A DNA stretch of 64,000 nucleotides from Mycolicibacterium aromaticivorans JS19b1 = JCM 16368 (lineage in GTDB: Bacteria; Actinomycetota; Actinomycetes; Mycobacteriales; Mycobacteriaceae): contig NZ_JALN02000001.1 in assembly GCF_000559085.1 (NCBI RefSeq), forward strand, positions 2,976,001 through 3,040,000, given 5' to 3'. Shown in pieces: positions 7,974-17,174 of the stretch; position 1 is the stretch's first letter; every line of letters starts with the position of its first letter. The position numbers and the translations under genes are program-made. The notes beneath the pieces are model-generated. The model was not told the origin of the DNA, ran no database searches, and saw nothing but the letters and a program-made list of their open reading frames with translations.

Positions 7974-10258
7974 GCTCGCCTCGCTTCGACGGTCACGGGG
8001 GATTCGCCCGGTTCACATGCTTCACGCTCCAGGGCGACGAGCGCGACCGCCCTGGCGTGATAGCGGGCCGATATCGACTCGTCGGTGCCGCCGGTGAAGA
8101 TGGGTATCGGTGCCATGCCCTTGGCGTGGCGGGCGGCGTTCTTGCCCAGCTGGCGGTACATGTCCGCGTCCAACAGCGGTGCCACACTGAACAGTTCGAG
8201 ATTCGCCAGCGGCGCCAGGTCTCGTCGATGGATCAGAGCAGTGCCCTTGCCCTGCAGGCCGATTCCGATCCCGGATCCGGACAGCTTGGCGGCGGTCAAT
8301 CCAATCAGCCCTACGTCGATGGTCGATCGCACCCGCACCAGCCGGGCCACGCAGCCTTCCTCTTCCAGCCCGGCTTCGATCTGCCGCAGGACCTCACCGA
8401 CGGTCAGCCCGCACAGGGTCAGCCACACGCTGCGCCCCAGCGCGGGCGACAAACCGATGCAGACCTCGCGCGGATCGCTGCCCTGCCTGGCGTTCTCGAC
8501 TGGGGTGAACGTGATGTGGCCGTGGTGGTCGGCTTGATCGGCGGTCAGCTGCGCCGTCGTCCGGGCTTGTCGGATGTCGTCTATCTCCGCTCGCCGCGCC
8601 TCGGACAACGTGTAACCCGTTCCCGGGCCGGCATAGTCATTGGGATCGGTGAGTTTGGACAGCACGTTGAAGTCCTGGTCGAAGATGGCCGACGTCTGGA
8701 GTTGGTCGCCGCGCAGTCGTTCGGCGGTCAGCCGCATGATCGCCTGCGCCTCCGGTTCGAAGCTGGTGCGGTGCAGCGCGGCCACGACGTCGAAGACGGT
8801 CAGCTGGCGAGCCTCGATCGCGGCCGCCGCCTCGGCGACCATCTTGGGATGCCCGGCGGGCAGGTCGCGAGATCCGTTGGCCACCACCACTTCGTCGACG
8901 CGGGCATCGTCGTAGTCGGCAAGGCCGAGATCCCGGTAGACCGCTTGCACCGCCGTGGCCGCACGCCGGCGCACGCGCGCCAGGTGCTCGGCCGACACCG
9001 TCCGCAGTCCGCCGTCGGCTCCCCAGTCCCGCTGCAACACCAGGAAGTCGTCCATGTCGTCGGAGTTGAAGTTCGACAGCGCAAAAGTATTGTCGTAGCG
9101 GGGAATCGAGCCGAATCCGGAGAAGATGAAATCCGCGCCGGCGAGCAGGACGGGAAGGGTGTGGGCGCTGCGGCGAATGTCCGACTCCGAGATCAGGTTG
9201 TCGTTGCCCGCGCAGGACTCGAGGTCGCGCAGCATCACCATCAGGTTCTCGGCCAGCAGCTCTTTCATGCCTTCGGGGACCGACGCCACCACGCCGACAC
9301 CGTCGATCCCGCCGTTCTGCACGCCCTGCGACCCGAGCGCGCGGGCCAGCGACACACACCGCGACTCCAGGTACAGGATCGAACACTTCTCTGCTGCACC
9401 CATCAGAACTTCGGCACCGCCACCGCTGGTCACCCGCATTTTCAGCCCGCGGGAGGCATAGGCCGAGGTCAGAATTGCCTTCGAGAACGGGGTGTCGTCA
9501 CCGTCGACGAACACCTGCTCGGTCCCGTAGATCGAGATGGTCTCGGCGTAACTGGTCAGGCCGCGCAAGCCGAGCCGCAGCTCCAAGGCCTCTTCGATCG
9601 AACACTGGGCCAGCGCCCCTGGTACACCCACCTGGCTGCCGATCAGCAACGCCACGGCGTTCGACGGGGCATCACCAAGCACCGGCACCGTCGTCTCGAC
9701 CTCCCGAAAGCCATACGCCACCGCGCTGGCCGCATCGGCGGCGATCAACAGCGGATCGTCGAGCTGGTTGGTGACGTGGGCTTGATTACTCGGGGTACGT
9801 CTGGCGCGCATCTTCGCCATCGCCATCTGCATCTCGACGGGCGTCATCAACGCGACCACTCTGGCCAGCTTCGCCGGAGTGGTCCCGCCGATCAGGCGCA
9901 CCACCTCGGAGCGCGGCACATTGACGTCGACGGCCATCCTGGCCAGCACGACGTCGTCGAGCTCCATCGCCTCACCGGCCGTCTCCAAGTCGATGCCGTG
10001 CCGGGCGATGAACTCGTCGATGACGTCGAACTCGCTCGCGGATTTTCCGTCCAGCTCGACCACGACACCGTCGCGCACCACCAGAGACGGTGCCGGGTCG
10101 TGCGGGCTGTGCATCGCGGCAAGGCCGAGAGTCGGGTCGGCAACGCTGAACCCGTCCAGGTTGACCGCTTTCGCATCGAGGATCCGCATCCGACCCTGGT
10201 CGAGATCCTCGGGGCGGGAAAGAACCTCGTCGTCAAGTCCAGCCATACTCTCCGTCAT
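7970..10258 (-). CDS. B12-dependent diol/glycerol dehydratase, fused large and medium subunits
   Basis: An adenosylcobalamin-dependent enzyme converting a 1,2-diol or glycerol to the aldehyde. Residue numbers here count from the GTG at 10282. Residues about 30-560 form the large-subunit TIM barrel, with SNQAHVTN (His169), LTSYAETISIYGTE, and FIFSGFGSIPRYDNTFALSNF. Residues about 600-770 match the medium subunit (VCIGLSPALGRS, GLQGKGTALIHRRDL, LFSVAPLLDADMYRQLGKNAA). In enteric bacteria these are two genes; here they are one polypeptide. The likely start is ATG 10258, with GTG 10282 or ATG 10246 possible. Only 27-50 bp separate it from the upstream membrane-protein gene, so it may be read from that operon. 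No propanol dehydrogenase or shell genes are nearby. Confidence 0.92.
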   Translation of the reverse strand: MTESMAGLDDEVLSRPEDLDQGRMRILDAKAVNLDGFSVADPTLGLAAMHSPHDPAPSLVVRDGVVVELDGKSASEFDVIDEFIARHGIDLETAGEAMELDDVVLARMAVDVNVPRSEVVRLIGGTTPAKLARVVALMTPVEMQMAMAKMRARRTPSNQAHVTNQLDDPLLIAADAASAVAYGFREVETTVPVLGDAPSNAVALLIGSQVGVPGALAQCSIEEALELRLGLRGLTSYAETISIYGTEQVFVDGDDTPFSKAILTSAYASRGLKMRVTSGGGAEVLMGAAEKCSILYLESRCVSLARALGSQGVQNGGIDGVGVVASVPEGMKELLAENLMVMLRDLESCAGNDNLISESDIRRSAHTLPVLLAGADFIFSGFGSIPRYDNTFALSNFNSDDMDDFLVLQRDWGADGGLRTVSAEHLARVRRRAATAVQAVYRDLGLADYDDARVDEVVVANGSRDLPAGHPKMVAEAAAAIEARQLTVFDVVAALHRTSFEPEAQAIMRLTAERLRGDQLQTSAIFDQDFNVLSKLTDPNDYAGPGTGYTLSEARRAEIDDIRQARTTAQLTADQADHHGHITFTPVENARQGSDPREVCIGLSPALGRSVWLTLCGLTVGEVLRQIEAGLEEEGCVARLVRVRSTIDVGLIGLTAAKLSGSGIGIGLQGKGTALIHRRDLAPLANLELFSVAPLLDADMYRQLGKNAARHAKGMAPIPIFTGGTDESISARYHARAVALVALEREACEPGESPVTVEARRA

Positions 10259-10308
10259 CCTCGTTCCCGCTTCGCGAATCACTTTGTCCTCGAATACGAT
10301 ACGGGTGA

Positions 10309-12054
10309 TCAGGGCGCCGCGTCGGGGGTCGCCGAACTTGACTTACGCCGTTGGCGCACCGCGCTGACCACAGCCACCGCCCCGGCGGCGCCCAGCGTCA
10401 CCAGCCACACCAGGTGGGCCGCGATCACCGCGAGCCGCGCTCCGGGTGTCGCACCGACGCTCGTGCCGCCGACGCGGTACAGCGTGATCTCGCCGTCGCG
10501 GTATACCACCGGCAGCCGGGCCAGGGTTTGCTGTGCGTTGCCGGTCGTGCCCGCGCTGCCCGATTCGACGACGACCCAGCCCACTCCGGCACCGGCAAGT
10601 GCCTCGGACGAACCGCCGGCCAGCAGCATCCGCTGGACATCGCGGGCATGGCCGCCCTCACCGGGGACCTTGTGCCCGGAGATGGTCAGGTCGCCGGTGG
10701 CCAGCACCTCGGCGCGCACCCAGCGCGGCAACGGATCGAGCACCGGCGCCGCACCGGCCCACGGGAACTGGCGCATGCTGTCGGCGGGCAGCACTGCGAC
10801 GTCGCCCGGGTGGGCGTCGATCAAGCCGGCCACCGCCGCCCAACCCTGCGGATAGCGCACCGGCGTGACCTTGCCCCAGGCGCCGAAGGCCAGATCCGGC
10901 AGCACGGCGATGAGCGCCACGACCCCCATCACCGCGGTGGTGCCGGGCCGGAACCGGCCTCGCAACGTCACCACCGCCGCCGCTGCGGCAACCGCATAGC
11001 CGGGCATCGCCAGCGCCACCCACTTCTGCCCGTCGCGCAGGATCCCGACCGCGGGCACGGCCTCCACCACGTCGCGCAGCACCGCCAGCCCTGGTCCGGT
11101 GGCCGCTGCGGCGGGCAGCAGCACGCCGATCGCGGCGAGCACCAGAAGTGGCAGCACCGACCGGCGACGCAGCACCGCAGGTAGCCCGACGGCGACGACG
11201 CCCACCAGCACCAGAGTCGCGGGCAGCGCGAAAAGCATTGTGCGAGAGGAGGGAACGGCCTCCGCGTTCCAAATTCCGCCGAGTCCCGCCAGGCTGCCGA
11301 GGGTACCAAGGCCCGGCTCCGCTCGAGCCGCGAACGCCGTCACGCCCGGGGACGGCGACGAGCCGAGCCCGTCACCCAACGCCGACGCCATCAGCCACGG
11401 TGACGCCGCGAGCACCGCGGTCGTCAGCACCCCGGCCGCACACAACGGCCGCGATGCCCCGGTCCCGGGAGCCGCGACACACGCCGCCGCCACCACAGCG
11501 GCCAGCAACAGCCCGGTCGGCGTCAGCCCGGCCAGCGCGATCCAGAACACCACTGCCGCCCACCGGGCCACGGACGCCTCAGACCGCACCCGAATCACCG
11601 CGGCGGCCACCCACGGCAGGCAGCCGTACCCGACCAGCAGGCTCCAGTGCCCTTGGAGCAGCCGCTCCGCGACGTAGGGGTTCCACACCGCGAGCGTCGC
11701 CGCCACCAGCTGTCCGGGCATTCCGGCATCCGGGACCAGGTCGGCGGCCAACCGTCCGGCTCCCCAGCCGGCCAGGAAAATCCCGGCGATCAGCAGCGCC
11801 TTCACCAGCACTCCGCCGTCGACCACCGGTGTCAGTGCGGCGATCAGGAAGTCCTGCGGAAGCGCTCGGGGCGCCGATTCGGACAAACCCAACGCCGCAT
11901 CGGAGAAATACGACCGCGGCGTGGACACGGCATCGCGCAACAACAGATAGCCGGGCGCCAGCAGCGGCGCGGTGACCGCGAGGGCCAACAGGAGTGCGTA
12001 GCCCGGCACCACCCACCGGACGGCCCGGTGTGCCCGGGTCACGGGATTGCTCAC
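10309..12054 (-). CDS. Polytopic membrane protein (Rv0226c-like)
   Basis: A 581-residue integral membrane protein with about a dozen hydrophobic segments through residue 450, an extracytoplasmic region (about 460-540) and a last helix near the C-terminus. The start is GTG 12054, giving a GTGA overlap with the stop of the upstream gene. An open frame further upstream is only the shadow of that gene, and its arginine-rich translation is not protein-like. Length and position match M. tuberculosis Rv0226c (576 residues). The early LLRDAVSTPRSYFSD loop and overall layout resemble GT-C glycosyltransferases, but no catalytic residue can be named. Coupling to LmcA suggests a lipoglycan or envelope role. 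Confidence 0.8.
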   Translation of the reverse strand: MSNPVTRAHRAVRWVVPGYALLLALAVTAPLLAPGYLLLRDAVSTPRSYFSDAALGLSESAPRALPQDFLIAALTPVVDGGVLVKALLIAGIFLAGWGAGRLAADLVPDAGMPGQLVAATLAVWNPYVAERLLQGHWSLLVGYGCLPWVAAAVIRVRSEASVARWAAVVFWIALAGLTPTGLLLAAVVAAACVAAPGTGASRPLCAAGVLTTAVLAASPWLMASALGDGLGSSPSPGVTAFAARAEPGLGTLGSLAGLGGIWNAEAVPSSRTMLFALPATLVLVGVVAVGLPAVLRRRSVLPLLVLAAIGVLLPAAAATGPGLAVLRDVVEAVPAVGILRDGQKWVALAMPGYAVAAAAAVVTLRGRFRPGTTAVMGVVALIAVLPDLAFGAWGKVTPVRYPQGWAAVAGLIDAHPGDVAVLPADSMRQFPWAGAAPVLDPLPRWVRAEVLATGDLTISGHKVPGEGGHARDVQRMLLAGGSSEALAGAGVGWVVVESGSAGTTGNAQQTLARLPVVYRDGEITLYRVGGTSVGATPGARLAVIAAHLVWLVTLGAAGAVAVVSAVRQRRKSSSATPDAAP

Positions 12055-13250
12055 CGTTGCGGCGGCGGAGGCTCCAGGTCCGGTCTGGCCGCGGGCAGCT
12101 TCTCGGTGGCCGCCTCGGCGGCCGGCATCGGTCCGGTCTCGTCCTTGCCGAAGAAGCCGTGGTCGGCGGTGTCCAGGCCGGGATCGATCAGCGCGGACTC
12201 GGCCCGCAGGCTGAATGTGCCCAGCAGCGCCCCGCCCACGAGTGCCACCAGACCGGCGGCGGTGAAGCTGATCGGCAGCACCCGCGACCACAGGCCCACC
12301 CGGTCGCGCTCGTCACGGGCGGAGGCCACCCGGGACTCGATGGTCTGCTCGGTGGAAGTGACCTTGTAATCGGCCAGCTCCATCTCCGGGCGCAGCGCGT
12401 CGCGGGCGTAGTAGTGGTTGGCGTGCTCGGTGGACTTCACGATCACGCCGGTCACCGGGTCCACCCAGAAGGTGCGCTGCGCGGCGTAATAGCGGGTCAT
12501 GGTGACCGGCTCATCCGGCGGCCCGGGCAGACCCCACAGCTCGGCCCGCGCGGTCACCTCGCCGTCCTCGTTCTTGTCATAGAGCGAGGCGTACTTGATC
12601 GGGTCGACCAACTTGCCGTCGGCGTCGTAGCCGACGTTCTGGGTGAAGCGGTAGGTGGTCAGTCCGTTGACGTCTTCCTGGCCGTCGTAGTTGGCGTCGA
12701 AGGCCTTCTGCGCGATCGGGTCGAAGAACGGATAGGTCTTCTTCTCGGTGCCGAACGGGAACCGGTAGGCCAGGCCGTCATGAGGAAGCGCGATGTTGGT
12801 CGGCGGCTTGTTGTCCTCGATGCTGCGCGGCTTCTGCACCGACCCGCCCGGATGGGTGTCGTCGGACACCGCCATCGCGGTGCTGCGGTTGACCGTCACG
12901 GTGTCGACCATGGCCAGCAGCAGTCCGTTGTCCTGTTGCTTGTCGCTGCGCCGCACGCTGGTGCCGGCCTGCAGGGTCACCACGTCGGCGTTGGCCGGCG
13001 ACTCGACGGTGATCTGCTGCTGGGAGACCAGCGGCACGTTCTTGTCCACGACGAACTTCTCACCGGTGAGCGACGCGGGGTCCAACGCGCTACCTGTCCC
13101 GTCGCTGACCAGAGTCTCGTCGATGTTCAGCGGGATCTTCTTGATCTTGCCGGAGGTGTAGGTCGTCAACAGCAACGCGGCGATCAGGAGGGCGGCTCCG
13201 AGCCCGATGATGCCGAATGCCGCGATACGCACCATGCCTGCGCGATTCAC
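12051..13250 (-). CDS. lmcA: LmcA-like periplasmic lipoglycan-synthesis protein (DUF3068/PorA family)
   Basis: A 399-residue protein with an N-terminal membrane anchor (about residues 8-30), a large extracytoplasmic domain (31-305) and a second helix (about 310-335) before a proline/acid-rich tail. It corresponds to Rv0227c, whose corynebacterial and M. smegmatis counterparts (LmcA) are needed for lipomannan/lipoarabinomannan maturation. The GTG at 13250 is preceded by GAGGAGG. It is divergent from tmaT and overlaps the next membrane-protein gene by 4 bp. The ligand and mechanism are unknown; the name rests on synteny with lmcA-tmaT. Confidence 0.8.
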   Translation of the reverse strand: MNRAGMVRIAAFGIIGLGAALLIAALLLTTYTSGKIKKIPLNIDETLVSDGTGSALDPASLTGEKFVVDKNVPLVSQQQITVESPANADVVTLQAGTSVRRSDKQQDNGLLLAMVDTVTVNRSTAMAVSDDTHPGGSVQKPRSIEDNKPPTNIALPHDGLAYRFPFGTEKKTYPFFDPIAQKAFDANYDGQEDVNGLTTYRFTQNVGYDADGKLVDPIKYASLYDKNEDGEVTARAELWGLPGPPDEPVTMTRYYAAQRTFWVDPVTGVIVKSTEHANHYYARDALRPEMELADYKVTSTEQTIESRVASARDERDRVGLWSRVLPISFTAAGLVALVGGALLGTFSLRAESALIDPGLDTADHGFFGKDETGPMPAAEAATEKLPAARPDLEPPPPQR

Positions 13251-13407
13251 GCTGCCGTGGCCTCCTCACTGCCGATCGTGCCGCGCCCCGCCTGACGGCG
13301 AAGCAAACCGGTTCGACCCTAACAGCCCAGCCCAAGGCGCCGGTTCATTAGGAGGTCGCCACCGCAGGCCAGGTGTACCCACTTTCGCGAACCACACGTG
13401 TCCGGCG

Positions 13408-13413
13408 CACACT
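13408..13413 (+). promoter_or_regulatory. Candidate -10 box for leaderless tmaT
   Basis: CACACT, a TAnnnT-like box, ends 7 bp before the ATG at 13421. No ribosome site precedes that ATG. It lies in the 170-bp divergent region between lmcA and tmaT. Confidence 0.3.
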
Positions 13414-13420
13414 GGCTTCC

Positions 13421-14599
13421 ATGACGGCGGACGCGCAGGGGGTCGGGGGCACCCGCGGCTTCCTGCCCGCCGTCGAGGGTATGCGCGCGTGCGCCGCCGT
13501 GGGAGTGGTGCTCACCCACGTCGCGTTCCAGACCGGCACCACCGGCGCCGTGGTCGGACGCCTGCTGCATCGCTTCGACCTGGCCGTCGCGGTGTTCTTC
13601 GCGCTCTCCGGCTTCCTGCTGTGGCGCGGGCACGCCGCCGCGGCCCGCGGACTGCGCCGGCGCCCACCCACCGGGCATTACCTGCGTTCTCGGCTGGTAC
13701 GCATCATGCCCGGATATGTGGTGGCGGTCGTCGTCATCCTGACGCTGCTCCCGGACGCCAACCACGCGAGCTTCACGGTGTGGTGGGCCAACCTGACGCT
13801 GACCCAGGTCTACGTCCCGCTCACATTGACGGCGGGACTGACTCAGATGTGGAGCCTGTCGGTCGAGGTGAGCTTCTATTTGGCCTTGCCGATCCTGGCT
13901 TTCGCGGCCCGTCGGCTGCCGGTGCGGACCCGGGTCCCGGTGATCGCGGCGATCGCGCTGGCCAGCCTCGGCTGGGGGCTGCTGCCGATTCACACCGTGC
14001 AGGGGGTCAACTTCTTGAACTGGCCGCCGGCCTACGCCTCCTGGTTCGCCGCGGGCATGCTGCTGGCGGAGTGGACAGTCAGCCCGCTGGGGTGGGCGCA
14101 CAAGCTGGCCCGCAATCGCTGGGCCATCACCGGTATCGCGCTGGCGGCCTATCTGATCTCGGCCTCACCGCTGGCCGGTCCGAAGGACCTGGTTCCCGCC
14201 ACACTGGGGCAGTTCGTGATCCGCACCTCGATGGGGGCCATCGTCGCCGGTGCGCTGCTGGCGCCGCTGGTGCTCGACAGGCCCGACACCCGGCACCCTA
14301 TTCTGGGCAGCCGGTTCATGGTCACCCTGGGCCGGTGGTCCTACGGGCTGTTCGTGTGGCATCTGGCCGCGCTGGTGATGGTGTTCCCGATGGTCGGTCG
14401 GTTCATGTTCAACGGCAACCTGATCGTGACGCTGGTGTTGACGCTGGTGCTTGGCTTCGCGATGGCGGCGGTCAGCTATGCCCTGATCGAATCGCCATGT
14501 CGGAATGCCTTGCGGCGCTGGGAGTATCGCGAGAAGGCTCCGGTCCCGTCGCTGGACAGTTCGGTCGACGATGCGCCGGAGCCCGTGATTGCGCGATGA
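13421..14599 (+). CDS. tmaT: Acyltransferase-3 family membrane protein, TmaT-like
   Basis: A 392-residue polytopic membrane O-acyltransferase with about ten helices. Family features are FLPAVEGMRACAAVGVVLTHVAF near the N-terminus (including the essential His), FDLAVAVFFALSGFLLW with the following R-x10-R region, and MWSLSVEVSFYLALP. It matches Rv0228 (407 residues) in place and type. Its corynebacterial orthologue TmaT acetylates trehalose monomycolate before export. The ATG at 13421 is preferred over an upstream in-frame codon at 13373 because of the leaderless-type promoter and the family alignment. A UGT-type glycosyltransferase follows after 33 bp. Confidence 0.8.
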   Translation: MTADAQGVGGTRGFLPAVEGMRACAAVGVVLTHVAFQTGTTGAVVGRLLHRFDLAVAVFFALSGFLLWRGHAAAARGLRRRPPTGHYLRSRLVRIMPGYVVAVVVILTLLPDANHASFTVWWANLTLTQVYVPLTLTAGLTQMWSLSVEVSFYLALPILAFAARRLPVRTRVPVIAAIALASLGWGLLPIHTVQGVNFLNWPPAYASWFAAGMLLAEWTVSPLGWAHKLARNRWAITGIALAAYLISASPLAGPKDLVPATLGQFVIRTSMGAIVAGALLAPLVLDRPDTRHPILGSRFMVTLGRWSYGLFVWHLAALVMVFPMVGRFMFNGNLIVTLVLTLVLGFAMAAVSYALIESPCRNALRRWEYREKAPVPSLDSSVDDAPEPVIAR

Positions 14600-14632
14600 T
14601 TGCGGCCTGACCCGACGTCTGAGGGGATCGCT

Positions 14633-15958
14633 ATGGCTTCTGAACCATTGACCATCATGTTCTGGCCCGAGTCGGCCTACGGCCCGACGAACCAGTGCAT
14701 CGGTCTGGCGGCCATCCTGCGCGGGCGCGGCCACCGGATCGTGTTCGCCGCCGAAAGCTCGTGGGCGGGCAAGCTCGCACCACTGGGCTTCGTCGAAGAA
14801 CTGGTCGATCTCGCCGAGCCTGCCGACGGCGCGGCCGACGAGGATCCCGGCAAGTTCTGGACCGACTTCATCGCCGAGACCGCGCCGGAGTTTCGCAAGC
14901 CGACTCATCTGCAGCTCGAAACCTTCATCCAGCCGACGTATCAGGCGCTGATCGACGGTGCGAAATATTGTGAGCCGCGGCTGCGGGAGATCGTCGCCGA
15001 ACATAAGCCCGACGTGATCGTCGAGGACAACGTCGTGCTGTTCCCGGCGTTGGTGAGCGCGGGCGCACCGTTCGTGCGGATCGTGTCCTGCAGTCCGCTC
15101 GAAGTACCGGGACCGAATGTGCCGCCCCCGTTCTCCGGGCTGCCCAGTGCGGACCCCACGCAGTGGGACGCCTACCGGGCCGAGTTCGACCGCACCCATC
15201 GCGCGATGTGGTCCGACTTCAACGCATGGGTACAGAGCCGCGGTGCCGGTCCGCTGCCGGATCTGGAGTTCATGCCGCGCGACAACGCTGCCAATCTCTA
15301 CGTCTATCCGGCCGAGGCCGACTACGTCGATGCCCGCCCGCTCGACGACAGCTGGACGCGGATGGACTCCAGCGTTCGGGAGACCGACGCGGAGTACGAG
15401 GTGCCCGCATCGGTGGCCGACCGTCCGGAGGCCAGCGCGCTGATCTACCTGTCGCTGGGATCGCTGGGCGGTGCCGACGTCGAACTCATGCAGCGCCTGG
15501 TCGACGTGCTGGGCAAGACCAAGCACCGGTACATCGTGAGCAAGGGTCCACAGGCGGATCGGATCGCGTTGGCCGACAACATGGTCGGTGAACAGATGCC
15601 GCCGCAGACCAAGGTCATCCCGCAGGTCGATCTGGTCATCTCACATGGCGGCAACAACACGGTGACCGAGACCCTGCACTTCGGCAAGCCGCTGATCGTG
15701 CTGCCGCTGTTCTGGGACCAGTACGAAAATGCCCAGCGCATCGACGAACTCGGCTTCGGTGCTCGACTCGACACGTATGCCTTCCGCGACGAGGAGCTCA
15801 TCGCGGCGGTGGACAGGATCCTCGCCGACACCGAGGTCCGAAACCGGCTGTCCGGAATTGGCGAGTCGATCCGGGCCCGAGACGGGCTGCGGGTCGGGGC
15901 CGACGTGATCGAGCAGGTGGGGCTGCGGCATCGGAACCGCGACAGCGCGTCAGGCTGA
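14633..15958 (+). CDS. UDP-glycosyltransferase-like enzyme (GT1/MGT type)
   Basis: A 441-residue GT-B glycosyltransferase. The C-terminal donor-binding signature is clear: VDLVISHGGNNTVTETLHFGKPLIVLP, then FWDQYENAQRI (about residues 335-370). The N-terminal half has FWPESAYGPTNQCIGLAAILRGRGHR, the acceptor-side loop. The ATG at 14633 follows GAGGGG by 6 bp; an open frame starting at 14600 lacks a ribosome site. No membrane segment is visible. It is followed 4 bp later by a sugar-kinase-like gene. The acceptor is unknown; a small lipid or aglycone is typical of the family. Confidence 0.8.
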   Translation: MASEPLTIMFWPESAYGPTNQCIGLAAILRGRGHRIVFAAESSWAGKLAPLGFVEELVDLAEPADGAADEDPGKFWTDFIAETAPEFRKPTHLQLETFIQPTYQALIDGAKYCEPRLREIVAEHKPDVIVEDNVVLFPALVSAGAPFVRIVSCSPLEVPGPNVPPPFSGLPSADPTQWDAYRAEFDRTHRAMWSDFNAWVQSRGAGPLPDLEFMPRDNAANLYVYPAEADYVDARPLDDSWTRMDSSVRETDAEYEVPASVADRPEASALIYLSLGSLGGADVELMQRLVDVLGKTKHRYIVSKGPQADRIALADNMVGEQMPPQTKVIPQVDLVISHGGNNTVTETLHFGKPLIVLPLFWDQYENAQRIDELGFGARLDTYAFRDEELIAAVDRILADTEVRNRLSGIGESIRARDGLRVGADVIEQVGLRHRNRDSASG

Positions 15959-15962
15959 TGAC

Positions 15963-17174
15963 GTGGGCGGGGAACTCGACTCACTGGATCTCATTGACGG
16001 TAAGCGACTTTCGATCGTCGCGACGGAAGACGGGCTGACCGCCGAACCGCAGGTTCGCGACGCCGGCGGGTCGTGGCGACGCGCCCGGCCCGGCGACGGT
16101 GTCGCCGAGGCGCTGCTGGCACTGCTGGCGGCGGCGCCGGAGGTGTCCGAGATCGGATCGTTCACCGTGCACTCCTGGTCGGCGCGGGTCGCGGCGGGCG
16201 AACGGGCGATCACCGTCGATCAGACCAACGAATCGGTGATCGTGGGTGACGCGGCGGTGGTGAAGTGGGCCGCGCATCTGCAGGCCGGACCGCATCCGGC
16301 GCCCCGCCGGATCGAGATACTGCGCGCCAATGGCTTTCGGCACATGCCGTGCCCGTGGGGGCTGGTCGCCTGGCGATCGGAGGACGGCGACCAGACGCTG
16401 GTGGCCGGTGTCGACGAGTATCTGCCCGGCGCCGTCGACGGGTGGACATGGGCGGTGGACCTGATCGCGGCGGCGGCGGACGGGCCCGACGCCCCGGCGG
16501 ACGAGCTGGTGGCGGCGGCGGCGGACGTCGGCACCGTGATCGCCGAATTGCACGCCGCATTGGCGCTCACCGCGACCATCGCCTCGCCCGCCGACGCCGA
16601 GCGCTGGCGGGCCGGGGCAACCGCGACCTTGGATGAGGCTCGGGCGCACAGTGATCCGGCCATGCGCGAGCTGCTCGAAAGCCGGGTGATCGACGAGATC
16701 GTCGACGGCCTGGGCGGGATGGCCGGTACTCCGGTGATCGAGGGCCACGGTGATCTGCATGTCGGCCAGGTCCTGAAACATCCCGGCGGGTACGCGGTCA
16801 TCGACTTCGACGGGAATCCGGTACTGCCACCCGCCGAACGGGTGCTACCGATCCCGGCCGTCCTCGACGTGGCCGGGTTGGCGCAGTCGCTGACCCACGC
16901 GGCGATCGTGGCCCGCCGCCACCACCGCGTCGACCGGGTGGCGTTGTCCAAGGTCGACCGGCTGGCCCGCGATCACTTCACCCGCAGCTACGCCGCACAC
17001 CTGGCCGCGCTGGGGCACGGCGAGTTGTACGATCCGGCCTGTCTGCGGGCATTTCGCTTGCAGCAGGTGTTGCGGGAAGTCGTCTACGCGGCACGGCATC
17101 TGCCGCGCTGGATGTACGTCCCGGAGGCCGCCTTACCCATGTTGCTCGACGAAGGAATCACCGGTGGACCCTGA
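15963..17174 (+). CDS. Maltokinase/glucosamine-kinase-like phosphotransferase
   Basis: A 403-residue aminoglycoside-phosphotransferase-fold kinase. The catalytic loop HGDLHVGQVL (about residues 261-270) and the metal-binding IDFDGNP resemble actinobacterial maltokinases (Mak/Pep2) and the related glucosamine kinases rather than antibiotic phosphotransferases. An N-terminal cap region (1-110) is also maltokinase-like. The start is GTG 15963, 4 bp after the preceding gene. The gene overlaps the next one, a SIS-domain protein, by 11 bp. Phosphorylation of glucosamine followed by isomerisation or deamination is a reasonable but unproven reading of that pairing. Confidence 0.7.
   Translation: MGGELDSLDLIDGKRLSIVATEDGLTAEPQVRDAGGSWRRARPGDGVAEALLALLAAAPEVSEIGSFTVHSWSARVAAGERAITVDQTNESVIVGDAAVVKWAAHLQAGPHPAPRRIEILRANGFRHMPCPWGLVAWRSEDGDQTLVAGVDEYLPGAVDGWTWAVDLIAAAADGPDAPADELVAAAADVGTVIAELHAALALTATIASPADAERWRAGATATLDEARAHSDPAMRELLESRVIDEIVDGLGGMAGTPVIEGHGDLHVGQVLKHPGGYAVIDFDGNPVLPPAERVLPIPAVLDVAGLAQSLTHAAIVARRHHRVDRVALSKVDRLARDHFTRSYAAHLAALGHGELYDPACLRAFRLQQVLREVVYAARHLPRWMYVPEAALPMLLDEGITGGP

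Noticed and set aside
10259..10308. Possible cobalamin riboswitch upstream of the diol dehydratase
   Set aside because: The gap to the upstream gene is 27-50 bp, far too short for a B12 riboswitch, and no B12-box-like element was seen.
8057..10855. A 932-codon open frame on the plus strand
   Set aside because: It is antisense to the diol dehydratase gene; the translation is rich in Arg/His/Gln with no domain, as expected for the mirror frame of GC-rich coding DNA.
12055..12291. N-terminal extension of the Rv0226c-like membrane protein
   Set aside because: It is an out-of-frame reading of lmcA, strongly Arg/Gly-rich. GTG 12054 gives the usual GTGA overlap and the expected length.
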